DNA from: Alphaproteobacteria bacterium UBA2784
GTDB taxonomy: Bacteria; Pseudomonadota; Alphaproteobacteria; Micropepsales; Micropepsaceae
Reading direction: 5' to 3'
Length of the DNA stretch: 48,812 nt
Assembly: GCA_002352285.1 (NCBI GenBank)
Contig: DEIC01000038.1
Coordinates: 1-48,812, forward strand
Shown here one piece after another: positions 1 to 8,304 of this stretch. The notes under the pieces are model-generated. The model was not told where the DNA came from. It saw only the letters and a program-made list of their open reading frames with translations, and searched no databases. The position numbers and the translations under genes were made by a program. Numbering within the stretch: position 1 is the first letter of the stretch; each line of letters opens with the position of its first letter.

Positions 1-45
1 CTCTTAATCAGCGGGTCGGAGGTTCGAATCCTCCATCACCCACCA
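1..45 (+). tRNA. tRNA-Lys(CTT), 3' part only
   Basis: The window opens inside a tRNA. Positions 1-7 form an anticodon loop with anticodon CTT at 3-5, which reads the lysine codon AAG. Positions 8-12 are the 3' half of the anticodon stem and 13-17 the variable loop. A T-arm follows with a perfect 5-bp stem (18-22 with 30-34) around the loop TTCGAAT. The 3' acceptor strand is 35-41, the discriminator is A42, and CCA is encoded at 43-45. The 5' half lies outside the window, so the acceptor and D arms cannot be checked. Confidence 0.93.
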
Positions 46-206
46 AATTCCAAATGTCCATACCGGAGACATCATGTGGCGGATCGCGCTCGCATGAGCA
101 GCCGTAGTCAGTTCCCCCTCTTCGCCTGGTTGTGCTGACACTGTGGGAATCCTCCCATAAGCTCCCGGCGCCCTCGAGATTGGGGCGGGTCAGGGGAGTT
201 CATCAC

Positions 207-632
207 ATGCGTGCCGCACTTGTCGCTTTGGCGTTTCTGACAATCGCATTTGTGCCTTCAGCATCCGCTCTGATGCTGCGCACGCCTGTGGTGGAAGAGC
301 TGAATGTGGAATGCAAGATCGTTAGCGCGCAAATGCATACGATCAGGCTGAAGATGCGGTGGCTTGGGCCCGGCACTGATTCCTACGAGTTCAAATTCAC
401 GAACGCACAGGGACAGCATCTGCGCTTCTATGAGTCAGTCTCCGCGATGGGCGAGGGCACATTTCCGCTGCCAGCGGGTAACTATGTCCTGACGGTTTCA
501 ATTGTTGGGCGCTCCGATCCCAATAACCCGGTTCTCCTTCCTGGCACCGGTCAGTCAGTCTACAGGGACATCGTTGTACTGACACCTGTCTCGACGAATG
601 GCCGCGGCACGGGTTGCCGGTTCGCTCTCTGA
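207..632 (+). CDS. Small secreted protein of unknown function (141 aa)
   Basis: I do not recognise the family. The ATG at 207 is preceded by GGGGAG at about 193-198, a good ribosome binding site at about 8 nt. Starting there gives a clean signal peptide: MRA, then a hydrophobic run of about 18 residues ending in ASA. An upstream frame extension to 132 has no such support. The mature part, about 115 residues, has two cysteines (one near the start, one near the C-terminus in a GTGCRF context) and alternating hydrophobic/polar segments that suggest a small beta-sandwich. It probably acts in the periplasm or outside the cell. It stands alone between the tRNA and the convergent hemN, 12 bp from the hemN stop. 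Confidence 0.7.
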   Translation: MRAALVALAFLTIAFVPSASALMLRTPVVEELNVECKIVSAQMHTIRLKMRWLGPGTDSYEFKFTNAQGQHLRFYESVSAMGEGTFPLPAGNYVLTVSIVGRSDPNNPVLLPGTGQSVYRDIVVLTPVSTNGRGTGCRFAL

Positions 633-644
633 GCGCAGCGGCGT

Positions 645-1967
645 TCAAACCGACCGCGAGTATTGCGCGGTGGCGGTATAGGCGTCGAAGGCCTGCGCCA
701 CCAGGCGGCAGAAGGGGCGCATCGGTTCGGGGATGAAGAGCTGATCGCCCTCGATCACCACCAGGCCGTCGGCAGCGAGCGGCGCAAGCGCGGCGCGTTC
801 TGCTGCAAAGGCACTGCGCCCACCGAAGTCAGCAAGATCGATTTTGAAATCACACATCAGGCGTTCGATGATGCGGGCGCGCAGGCGGTCATCATCTGAG
901 AGCCTGTGCCCGCGCACGATGGGCAATACGCCCGTGTCAACCGCGCGGCGCCAGCCGGGCACGGCGGGATCGTTCTGCGCATAGCCCTGCGGCAGGGCCG
1001 AAATGGCGCTGGGGCCAAGGCCGATCAGCGCATCCGTGCGGCTGGCGACATAGCCCTGAAAATTGCGGTGGAGCGTTCCCGCGCGCGCGGCCAGCGCCAT
1101 GGGATCGCCGGCCTTTGCAAAATGATCCATGCCGATGGCTTCATAGCCCTGCGCGGTGAGGAAGGCCTTTGCCTCTGCCGCCATGTCAAAGCGCGCGGCG
1201 GCGCCGGGCAATTCGTCCACCGCGATGGCGCGCTGGCGGCTTTTGAACCATGGCACATGCGCATAGCCAAAGAGCGCCACGCGATCCGGCGCGAGGGTGA
1301 CGGCGCGCGACAGCGTTTCCATCAAATCGCCGTGCGTCTGGCCGGGCAGACCATACATCAGATCGAAACTGATGGCGGTGATGCCTGCGCTGCGCAATTC
1401 ATCAACCGCGCGCGCCACCTGTTCAAAGGGCTGTACGCGGCCGATCATCTCCTGCACGTGCGGGGAAAAGGTCTGCACACCCAGCGAAGCGCGGTTGACG
1501 CCGGCCGCCGCATAGGCGCGGATCTGGTCGCGCGTCAGGCTGCGCGGATCCATTTCGATGGCGTGGGAAAATGGCGGCTTGAGCGCAAAGGCGCTGCCAA
1601 GTGCTGCCATGATCGCATCAAACAATTGCGGCGAAAGCACATTGGGCGTGCCGCCGCCCCAATGAATTTCGGCTACCTGCTTTGCACGCGTGCGGGAAGA
1701 GACAAGCGCGATTTCTTTCAGCAGGGTTGCCGCATAGGCCTCTGCGTCGCCCGCATGCTCGGCGCTGGTGTTGCAGCCGCAATACCAGCAGATGCGCTTG
1801 CAATAAGGCACATGGATATAGAGGGCGAGGGCGGCATCGGGCGCAAGGGCGCCCAGCCATTGCGCGTAACGTGCACCATCAACGCCGCCGCCAAAATGCG
1901 GGGCGCTGGGATAGCTCGTGTAACGCGGAGCCTGCTTTTCCGCATAGGGCAAAAGACGCGCATCCAT
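645..1967 (-). CDS. hemN: Oxygen-independent coproporphyrinogen III oxidase (radical SAM)
   Basis: HemN decarboxylates coproporphyrinogen III to protoporphyrinogen IX without oxygen, using S-adenosylmethionine and a 4Fe-4S cluster, in the cytoplasm. The RYTSYP motif near the N-terminus and the cluster motif CKRICWYC (a CX3CX2C followed by GC) at about residues 56-63 are characteristic. So are the GGGTP motif that follows and a full-length C-terminal HemN domain; 440 aa is close to the usual 450. I chose the ATG at 1967 because it places RYTSYP at the usual distance. A TTG at 2015 would add 16 residues but has no ribosome binding site. It lies downstream of rtcB on the same strand and probably shares its transcript. 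An oxygen-independent heme enzyme suggests growth at low oxygen. Confidence 0.93.
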   Translation of the reverse strand: MDARLLPYAEKQAPRYTSYPSAPHFGGGVDGARYAQWLGALAPDAALALYIHVPYCKRICWYCGCNTSAEHAGDAEAYAATLLKEIALVSSRTRAKQVAEIHWGGGTPNVLSPQLFDAIMAALGSAFALKPPFSHAIEMDPRSLTRDQIRAYAAAGVNRASLGVQTFSPHVQEMIGRVQPFEQVARAVDELRSAGITAISFDLMYGLPGQTHGDLMETLSRAVTLAPDRVALFGYAHVPWFKSRQRAIAVDELPGAAARFDMAAEAKAFLTAQGYEAIGMDHFAKAGDPMALAARAGTLHRNFQGYVASRTDALIGLGPSAISALPQGYAQNDPAVPGWRRAVDTGVLPIVRGHRLSDDDRLRARIIERLMCDFKIDLADFGGRSAFAAERAALAPLAADGLVVIEGDQLFIPEPMRPFCRLVAQAFDAYTATAQYSRSV

Positions 1968-2030
1968 CGCCTGCTTTTGCGGCAGGATGGCATGCGCGCC
2001 TTTGATTTTGGTCAAGGGCGGCGTGAGGGA

Positions 2031-3263
2031 CTAACCCTTCACGCACAACACCTGACGCAATGTGTGGACAATCTCCACCAGATCGGCCTGTGCGGCCATT
2101 ACGGCATCAATGTCCTTGTAGGCCATCGGCGTCTCGTCGATGACGCCTGCGTCCTTGCGGCACTCGACACCTTCTGTCGCGCGCACGTGGTCATCCACTG
2201 TAAAGCGGCGGTTTGCCTCACTCCGGCTCATGGCGCGGCCCGCGCCGTGGCTGCATGTGCAGAACGATTCGGGATTGCCCTTGCCGCGAACGATGTAACT
2301 GCGCGCACCCATCGAGCCGGGAATGATACCGAGTTCGCCCAACCCGGCGCGCACGGCACCCTTGCGCGTGACATGTACGCGCTTGCCGAAATGCTCTTCC
2401 AGCGCGACGTAGTTGTGATGGCAGTTCACGGCGGTGTGGCGCGTGGCAAAGCCTGGCCAGTGCCGCTCCAGCACCTGCAGCACAAGCTCCATCATCGTCT
2501 CGCGGTTTGCCCGCGCATAGGCCTGCGCCCATGACACGGCGCGCACATAGGACACATAGCCCTCACTGCCCTCCGCGAAATAGGCAAGGTCCTCGTCGGG
2601 CAGGTTGATGAACCACCGGCGCATCTCGTGCTTCGCACGCTCGACAAAATAAGTGCCGAAGCGATTGCCCACGCCACGCGAGCCGGAGTGCAGCATCACC
2701 CACAGCGAACCCTTCTCATCGAGGCAAAGCTCGATGAAGTGATTGCCGGTGCCCAGCGTGCCGAGATGGCCCAGCCCGCGCGGGTGCGTGGCCTTGGGGT
2801 CGCGCTCGATGATCGCCTTGTAGCCATCCTCCAGCACTGCCCAGCGCTTTGCCGCAGCCTCCGGCGGATCACCGGCCCACGCGCCCTTGTCGTTGCGCCC
2901 GCCATGGTCGGTGCGGCCGTGGGGAACTGCCGCCTCAATTTCGGTGCGCAGCGAAAGCAGGCTGTCAGGCAGATGCTCTGCGCGGATGCTGGTCTCGACT
3001 GCCATCATGCCGCAGCCGATATCGACACCCACGGCCGCAGGCACAATGGCGCCATGAGTTGCGATAACAGAGCCCACCGTTGCACCCATGCCCCAATGCA
3101 CGTCAGGCATGACGGCCACATGCGAATGAATAAAGGGCAGCGACGCCACATTGCGCAGCTGCGCCAAGGCAGATTCCTCCACTGGCACGCCGCGCGTCCA
3201 CGCCTTGATGGGCACACGGCCACCCTCAATGTAATTCCAGTTCTGTGTCTCGGCCTTGGTCAT
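2031..3263 (-). CDS. rtcB: RNA-splicing ligase RtcB (3'-phosphate/5'-OH RNA ligase)
   Basis: RtcB joins RNA 2',3'-cyclic phosphate or 3'-phosphate ends to 5'-OH ends using GTP and Mn2+, in repair of cleaved tRNA or rRNA. The protein is full length (410 aa against 408 in E. coli). It carries GVDIGCGM (metal-binding Asp and Cys, about residues 79-86), GTGNHF (about 171-176) and SHGAGR (about 338-343), whose histidine is the guanylylation site in the family. GGAGA sits 6 nt before the ATG at 3263 but touches the ATG at 3269, so the downstream start is preferred. No rtcA is visible beside it. The downstream gene is hemN. The terminator at 3330-3363 lies upstream, so rtcB starts its own transcript. 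Confidence 0.95.
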   Translation of the reverse strand: MTKAETQNWNYIEGGRVPIKAWTRGVPVEESALAQLRNVASLPFIHSHVAVMPDVHWGMGATVGSVIATHGAIVPAAVGVDIGCGMMAVETSIRAEHLPDSLLSLRTEIEAAVPHGRTDHGGRNDKGAWAGDPPEAAAKRWAVLEDGYKAIIERDPKATHPRGLGHLGTLGTGNHFIELCLDEKGSLWVMLHSGSRGVGNRFGTYFVERAKHEMRRWFINLPDEDLAYFAEGSEGYVSYVRAVSWAQAYARANRETMMELVLQVLERHWPGFATRHTAVNCHHNYVALEEHFGKRVHVTRKGAVRAGLGELGIIPGSMGARSYIVRGKGNPESFCTCSHGAGRAMSRSEANRRFTVDDHVRATEGVECRKDAGVIDETPMAYKDIDAVMAAQADLVEIVHTLRQVLCVKG

Positions 3264-3327
3264 GGCCATTCTCCATTATCATTCATCCATCAATCATTTG
3301 GGCCCGGCGTCCGTCTTCTCAGGCAAC

Positions 3328-3365
3328 AAAAAACCCCGCCAGGCCATTGCCGGGAGGGGTTTTCG
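3328..3365 (-). terminator. Strong rho-independent terminator, possibly bidirectional
   Basis: Positions 3330-3337 (AAAACCCC) pair with 3356-3363 (GGGGTTTT). Inner pairs CC/GG and GGC/GCC, separated by symmetric single mismatches, close a four-base loop. On the minus strand the hairpin is followed by more Ts (six T in a row with the stem), the usual layout for a terminator. It ends the transcript that comes from the metallopeptidase-like gene or the 32-codon ORF and separates it from rtcB. Confidence 0.85.
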
Positions 3366-3392
3366 CAGACTCCAGCTCAGATCAAGCCAATG

Positions 3393-3491
3393 TCAGCGTT
3401 TCTCCTCCCGCACGCGCGCGTCATCGCGCTGGCAGCGTTCATTGGCTGCGGCGCAATTGGCGGCTTTCCTGGCGGCGGATGGGTAACGCAT
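3393..3491 (-). CDS. Possible small protein of 32 residues
   Basis: This short ORF lies between the metallopeptidase-like gene and the terminator. The ATG at 3491-3489 is preceded by GAGGAG four bases upstream, one of the best ribosome binding sites in the window. The peptide begins MRYPSAARKAANC and ends in a highly charged tail rich in Arg, Asp and Glu, stopping with TGA at 3393. The stop is 30 bp before the terminator hairpin, as expected for a real last gene. It has two cysteines and no membrane segment or signal peptide. No family is recognised. It could instead be a chance ORF in an untranslated tail or a small RNA. Confidence 0.45.
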   Translation of the reverse strand: MRYPSAARKAANCAAANERCQRDDARVREEKR

Positions 3492-3606
3492 GACACTCCT
3501 CAATTTCAGGCGCGGCAGTTAGCACAGGTGATGGCGGATGGAAAGCGGATTACTTGCACAAACACCAAGCTGACAAACGACAATGGCAATTCAGCCACAC
3601 AGCCGT

Positions 3607-5304
3607 TCACTGCACCCGGTGCAAACGCCAGCGCGGGTCGAAGTCCACGTCGTCGGTCGGGAAGGTCATCCACGCCACATCACCGTCGCAGGTATATTCG
3701 TATTGCGCATTCTGCATGTAGCCCTGAAACGGCTGTGTGACGGGCGACATGTCGGGCAGCGTGACGGTGGACTTGAATTGTACGCCCAGTGCCTTCGGAC
3801 ACCACGCCATCCTGTCGCCGGAGGCCGACCAGATACCCTGATCGGTGCCGTCGACTTCCACCATGATCTTGATGTCCATGCCGGCGTTCTCGGTAATGCC
3901 GCTGAAGAAGAAGTTCGAGAATTCGACGAAGACGGTTCCTTCCTTGTTGAAGGTGACGAAAATGTCGCCGCCCAGTGTCAGATCGCGCATCTCGCCTGTC
4001 ATGTAGATCGTCATCAGGCTCATGTGCATGGAGGGGTCAACCTTCCAGCGGCCGACAAGGCATTGCTCGATCTCATCCGCCTGAACCAGACAGGTTTTGG
4101 GGCAGGGCGACATATTGATGCCCGAAAGCGTGAACTGGGTGCGGTCGTTTTCGACCGGCATGGACGCAACAACAAATGATTCATCGCCCTCACAGCCGGG
4201 CGAGATCTGGTCGGGGAACGGCCCCCAGCCGCCGGTCGACTCCAAGGGGCGCGCCGCAAAAAGCGGCGGCTTGGCGGCTTTCGTCGCCGTCATGTACTGG
4301 CCGCGCTCAAACCTGACAACGCGCCGCATCACCGTGAAAGGCTGCGTCAGGAATTCGCGGTCGCCCGTGTCGCTGTAGACGACAGTCGAGGTGAATACCG
4401 GGTGCACGCCCAGCGGCTTTCCGTGCGGATCGATGATGTTGCCGTCGACATAGTCCTGCGCGAACTCCTGAAAGCGTTCTTCGCCTACAGTCTTGCGCAG
4501 CGAGGCCTGCTGTGCCTGTTCGTCACCCGAGTCCGCGCCCGATGGAAGACCGTCCAGCATGGACCAGAACAGCGCCGGATCCTTGCCCCACAACCATGTG
4601 AAAAAGACGCCCGTCTCGTAGGACATCTGCGTCAGCGGCACCGATTCCGAATTTTTGTCGAAGTCCTGATAGATCAGTGCGGAGGTGGCGGTATTGGGGA
4701 ATACCGTGCTGGCCATGAAGTCAGCCGAACCCTCAACCCACCATTTCGTTGTGGTGGAGTGGTGGGCGTAAGAGGCGCTCCAGTTCCATGCCTGCACGCA
4801 ATGAAAGGCTTCGTGCGCCATCGTGAAGAGGAAATTGGAGTGCACGTCTGCCGGAGGCGCCTTTTCAATCTCGCTCAAATAGACGTTGATCACGCACTCA
4901 TGATGCATCGTATCCGTGTCGGCGCTGGCGAAGGCTTTGACTGGCGCCTGAAATTCAGGACTGTGCAGAATGATGGTCACGTTGCGCCAGCCCAGCGTTC
5001 CGCGAAATCCTGCCCATGTCTGGAAGGCCTTCACGACGGCCTCTTCGGCTTCGGGATCATAAAGTGCCAACAGGCCGGGGTCGGTGGCGGCATCGCGGAT
5101 CGTGCGGATGTGTGGCGCGAAATTGCCAAGCGTCAGTTGCTGGCGATGCATTTCCACACAGGAGAATGAGGCCGGCATATCAGTTGCCGCGCGCATTTTC
5201 TCGCCATTGCAGTCGGTGAAGATGTCGTCGGCCTGCGCGTCGGGCGCAATAAAACCGGCTGCGGCTGCAACAGCAGCAGCCATGAGCGTTAATCCGAAAC
5301 GCAT
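3607..5304 (-). CDS. Secreted HEXXH zinc-metallopeptidase-like protein (565 aa)
   Basis: A signal peptide (residues 1-25, ending in AQA) directs export. The mature protein carries HEAFH at residues 164-168 and a following WWVEGSADF segment with Glu191. This gives HEXXH-x22-E, the arrangement of gluzincin metallopeptidases, where the two His and the distant Glu bind zinc. Several acidic and cysteine-containing stretches (Cys32, Cys49, and a C-terminal cluster) suggest disulfides in the periplasm. The C-terminal half, about residues 350-565, has repeated beta-strand-like segments and may be a separate domain. GGGGAGGG precedes the ATG. No named family is recognised, and substrate and peptidase activity are inferred only from the motif. 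Confidence 0.8.
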   Translation of the reverse strand: MRFGLTLMAAAVAAAAGFIAPDAQADDIFTDCNGEKMRAATDMPASFSCVEMHRQQLTLGNFAPHIRTIRDAATDPGLLALYDPEAEEAVVKAFQTWAGFRGTLGWRNVTIILHSPEFQAPVKAFASADTDTMHHECVINVYLSEIEKAPPADVHSNFLFTMAHEAFHCVQAWNWSASYAHHSTTTKWWVEGSADFMASTVFPNTATSALIYQDFDKNSESVPLTQMSYETGVFFTWLWGKDPALFWSMLDGLPSGADSGDEQAQQASLRKTVGEERFQEFAQDYVDGNIIDPHGKPLGVHPVFTSTVVYSDTGDREFLTQPFTVMRRVVRFERGQYMTATKAAKPPLFAARPLESTGGWGPFPDQISPGCEGDESFVVASMPVENDRTQFTLSGINMSPCPKTCLVQADEIEQCLVGRWKVDPSMHMSLMTIYMTGEMRDLTLGGDIFVTFNKEGTVFVEFSNFFFSGITENAGMDIKIMVEVDGTDQGIWSASGDRMAWCPKALGVQFKSTVTLPDMSPVTQPFQGYMQNAQYEYTCDGDVAWMTFPTDDVDFDPRWRLHRVQ

Positions 5305-5458
5305 GGAACCCTCCCCAAAGGCGTTGCGCCTACGATACAGCCCCGGACTTGATGGCCGTCAAGGGTGCGCGCGGTCCCAGCTTGACCAAGATCATGGTGC
5401 AGTGCGGCGGCAATTATGACATTTTGCTCACAACATCTTGCGGCGAGGGCCGATTCAA

Positions 5459-6694
5459 ATGAACACGATGAATGTGATGACATCACGTTTTCTCCAGTCC
5501 TGTGCGTTTGCCGCTCTGGCGGGGTTGGCGGGGCTGGCCGCGCCTGTGCTGGCGGAAGAAGGCGAGGGCGAAAAATGGGTTTTCTCAGGGGACGCCCGTC
5601 TGCGCTATGAGAACGTGGATCAAGACGGTTTTGCAGACGAAGCCCAGGCACTGACATTGCGGGTGCGCGCAGGTGTGACGACGCCGACCTGGCACGGCTT
5701 TCAGTTTCTGGTTGAGGGTGAGGCGATTGCGGCCCTCTCGACCGAGTACAACAGCACGGCCAATGGAAAAGTCTGGCTGCCCATCGTCGCGGACGGCGAA
5801 ACCATCGAGCTGAACCGTGCGCAGATCACCTACAAGGGGATCGAGGGCACGACCCTGACACTGGGCCGCCAGCGCATCACGCTGGGCAATCAGCGCTTCA
5901 TCGGCAATGTCGGCTGGCGCCAGAATGAGCAGACGTTTGATGCGTTCCGTGTCGATACGAAGTTCACGGGCGTAACGCTGACCTATGCCTATGTCGATAC
6001 GGTGCAGCGTGTGTTCGGCAATGAGAGCCCGAACGGCGAGTTCGAGAGCGACAGCCACCTGGTCTATGCCGACATTGCTGCGGGCGATTTCGGAAACATC
6101 ACGCCCTATCTCTATGCGCTTGACCTTGAAGAGGCGCCCACCCAGTCAACGCTGACTTTCGGAGCGCGCTGGAGCGGTTCGTGGGGCCTTGATGATGAAA
6201 CCAAACTGACACTTGCCGCAGATCTCGCCCGCCAGAGCGACTATGGCGGCAATCCGTTATCGGTTGATCTGGGGTATGGCGCCTTTGATGCGGAGATCAA
6301 GAACGGGCCCTACGCATTCTTTGCCGGGGTGGAGTGGCTGGATGGCGATGGGCTCATCGGCTTCTCGACGCCGCTGGCCACACTCTTCAAGTTCAATGGC
6401 TGGGCAGACGCCTTCCTGAACACGCCAACGATCGGCCTGACTGATTTCTATGCGGGTGCGACGGCCAACTTTGCCGACATTGGCGAAGGGCTTGATCTGT
6501 CGCTGACACTGAAAATCCATGATTTCAGTGATGCGGACCGCGACATCTCGTTCGGCAGCGAGGTTGATCTTCTGGCGGCGCTGAAATGGGACTGCGGCAT
6601 GGCGCTGGAGGCGCGCTATGCGAGCTATGACCGGGATGATGCTGGCCCCGCCTCTCGCGACAAGGTCTGGCTGTCGCTCTCATACGCTTTCTAA
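5459..6694 (+). CDS. Outer-membrane beta-barrel, alginate-export/porin type
   Basis: The translation looks like a 16-18 strand outer-membrane barrel. It has a signal peptide ending in VLAEE, then repeated amphipathic strands with aromatic girdles, and a C-terminal SLSYAF ending in phenylalanine, the signal read by the BAM machinery. TLGRQRI and NVGWRQNEQTFDAF are typical of the alginate-export-domain porin family widespread in alphaproteobacteria. Despite the family name, such proteins need not export alginate, and no alginate genes are near, so a general solute channel is likely. I chose the ATG at 5459 with GCGAGGG about 9 nt upstream; in-frame ATGs at 5468 and 5477 are also possible. It diverges from the metallopeptidase-like gene. 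Confidence 0.85.
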   Translation: MNTMNVMTSRFLQSCAFAALAGLAGLAAPVLAEEGEGEKWVFSGDARLRYENVDQDGFADEAQALTLRVRAGVTTPTWHGFQFLVEGEAIAALSTEYNSTANGKVWLPIVADGETIELNRAQITYKGIEGTTLTLGRQRITLGNQRFIGNVGWRQNEQTFDAFRVDTKFTGVTLTYAYVDTVQRVFGNESPNGEFESDSHLVYADIAAGDFGNITPYLYALDLEEAPTQSTLTFGARWSGSWGLDDETKLTLAADLARQSDYGGNPLSVDLGYGAFDAEIKNGPYAFFAGVEWLDGDGLIGFSTPLATLFKFNGWADAFLNTPTIGLTDFYAGATANFADIGEGLDLSLTLKIHDFSDADRDISFGSEVDLLAALKWDCGMALEARYASYDRDDAGPASRDKVWLSLSYAF

Positions 6695-6720
6695 GAGCGG
6701 CCATATTGCATGGACCCAAA

Positions 6721-6842
6721 CCTCTCCCCGCGCTTTTGCGGGGAGAGGTGGGACCGCTCTTGCGGTCCCGGTGAGGGGCAGGCTAATTCCCCCTCACGAG
6801 ATTTGCAGAATTGCAAATCTCTGCTCTCCCCAAGGGGAGAGC
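6721..6842. repeat. Mosaic palindromic intergenic repeat, copy 1
   Basis: Nearly the whole gap between the barrel gene and the Mur ligase is built of nested palindromes. CCTCTCCCCGC pairs with GCGGGGAGAGG (6721-6748), GGGACCGC with GCGGTCCC (6750-6769), and GTGAGGGG with CCCCTCAC (about 6771 and 6790). AGATTTGCA pairs with TGCAAATCT (6799-6820) and GCTCTCCCC with GGGGAGAGC (6823-6842). A related element lies at 25445-25571. The make-up matches non-coding interspersed palindromic elements. It may also fold in RNA and end transcription of the upstream barrel gene. Confidence 0.85.
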
Positions 6843-6891
6843 GAAAGACAAGAGTGAGGTTGCCATCCAGATTGGATGACATATCCGGGCC

Positions 6892-8304
6892 ATGAGATCA
6901 AAACACGCACACATAATCGGGCTTGGCGGCGTTGGCATGAGTGCGACGGCGCTTTTGCTGCGCGACATGGGCTATCGCATTACCGGTTCGGATGCCGAGC
7001 TTTATGAGCCGGTGAAGGGGCTATTGGCGCGCGAGGGGATTTCATGTGCGCACGGATTTTCGGCGGCAAACATCAAGGGTGTGCCCGACCTGGTTGTTCT
7101 GGGACGCAATGCCAAACTTGATCCAGCCATCAATGACGAAGTGCGCCACGCGCTGTCTATGGGCACGCGCGTTCGATCCTTCCCGGAGATCATTGGCGAG
7201 GCGTCGCAAGGCAGGCATGTGATCGTCGCGGCGGGCAGCTTTGGCAAATCAACGACTGCGGCGATGATGTCGAGCTTCCTGCGCCATGCGGGAACAAAGC
7301 CCGGCTGGTTTGTGGGTGCGCTTGCCAAGAATCTGCCGCGCACGGCAGAGCTTGGACACGATGCGCCCTTTATCGTTGAGGGCGATGAGTACCCCACCGC
7401 GCATGGCGATCCGCGGCCCAAGTTCATGCATTACCATCCGCGCGACGTGCTGCTGACCAGCGTGGTGCATGATCACGTCAATGTCTATCCGACGTTTGAA
7501 TCATACAAGCATGCCTTCGCCGATCTGGTGGCATTGATGCCGCCAGACGGCCTGTTAGTGGCCTGTGCAGACGAGCCGGAAGCGCGCGCCATGGCGCGAG
7601 CGCGGTCGGGCGCGATTACTTATGGGCTGGATGAAGGCGATGTGCGTGCGATTGACATTGCCTATGGCGCGCCGACGCATTTCACGCTGGTGCGGGGTCG
7701 GGAGGAACTGGGCCGCTTTGCCACCTCACAACTGGGCCGCCACAATATTGAAAACATCGCGGGTGTAGCGGCGCTGCTGCTGGCGCGCAACCTTATCAGT
7801 GTTGAAGCGCTGGCGCCGGCAATCGCGGCGTTTGACGGTGTGCGGCGGCGGCTTGACATCATCGCGCCGGATTCGTCGGTGCCGGTGATCGAGGGCTTCG
7901 GTTCTTCGGAGGAAAAGGCGCGCTCGGCGATCGATGCGATGCTGCTGCACTTCACCGCGCGGCGGCTTGCTGTTTTCTTTGAGCCGCATACGTTCAGCTG
8001 GCGCAACAGGGCGGCGCTTGCGTGGTATGACCGCGTGTTTGCCGGGGCAGGGCACGTGTTCATTGCTCCGCCAGAGCAGCAGGGTGCGGCGACGCATGAT
8101 CAGCTGAGCCATGACGAGATCATTGCGCGCGTGCGCGCCGCGGGCGTATCTGCAAGCGCACTTGATCCTTCTCAGGTTGATGGTGCGCTTGATCAGCTGA
8201 AAGCTGATGATGCGGTTCTGGTTCTGACGTCGGGCGCGATGGGCGGGGCGATTGAACCCATCGCGCAGGGAATAACGGCGCGCTTTCCCAAGCGTGGATT
8301 ATGA
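6892..8304 (+). CDS. mpl: Mur ligase family protein, Mpl-like
   Basis: Mpl attaches recycled L-Ala-gamma-D-Glu-meso-DAP tripeptide to UDP-MurNAc during peptidoglycan recycling in the cytoplasm. This 470-residue protein has the three Mur ligase domains. An N-terminal Rossmann-like domain has HIIGLGGVGMSA and GSDAELYEP. A central ATPase domain has the P-loop AAGSFGKST (about 113-121) and EGDEYPTA followed by KFMHYHP (about 163-180), which match Mpl. A C-terminal domain begins near the GVRRRLD motif. The P-loop reads GSFGKST where Mpl and MurC usually have GTHGKTT, and the usual E-x-DH segment reads VVHDHVNVYP. It is therefore divergent and could use another substrate. The ribosome binding site is weak and the upstream DNA is a repeat. 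Confidence 0.75.
   Translation: MRSKHAHIIGLGGVGMSATALLLRDMGYRITGSDAELYEPVKGLLAREGISCAHGFSAANIKGVPDLVVLGRNAKLDPAINDEVRHALSMGTRVRSFPEIIGEASQGRHVIVAAGSFGKSTTAAMMSSFLRHAGTKPGWFVGALAKNLPRTAELGHDAPFIVEGDEYPTAHGDPRPKFMHYHPRDVLLTSVVHDHVNVYPTFESYKHAFADLVALMPPDGLLVACADEPEARAMARARSGAITYGLDEGDVRAIDIAYGAPTHFTLVRGREELGRFATSQLGRHNIENIAGVAALLLARNLISVEALAPAIAAFDGVRRRLDIIAPDSSVPVIEGFGSSEEKARSAIDAMLLHFTARRLAVFFEPHTFSWRNRAALAWYDRVFAGAGHVFIAPPEQQGAATHDQLSHDEIIARVRAAGVSASALDPSQVDGALDQLKADDAVLVLTSGAMGGAIEPIAQGITARFPKRGL

Noticed and set aside
1968..2015. A TTG start for hemN 48 bp upstream
   Set aside because: No ribosome binding site precedes it, and the ATG at 1967 places the RYTSYP motif at the usual distance from the N-terminus.
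906..2534. A 542-codon open frame on the plus strand across hemN and rtcB
   Set aside because: It runs antisense to two clearly recognised genes and its translation shows no domain, and it is rich in Arg, His and Ala as expected for a GC-rich shadow frame.
2628..3740. A 370-codon plus-strand frame over rtcB, the terminator and the next gene
   Set aside because: It crosses a strong terminator and known coding regions on the other strand and has no ribosome binding site or domain.
6721..6842. Regular CTCTCCCC/GGGGAGAG blocks suggesting a CRISPR array
   Set aside because: The blocks are inverted and nested, not direct repeats with unique spacers, and no cas gene is present.
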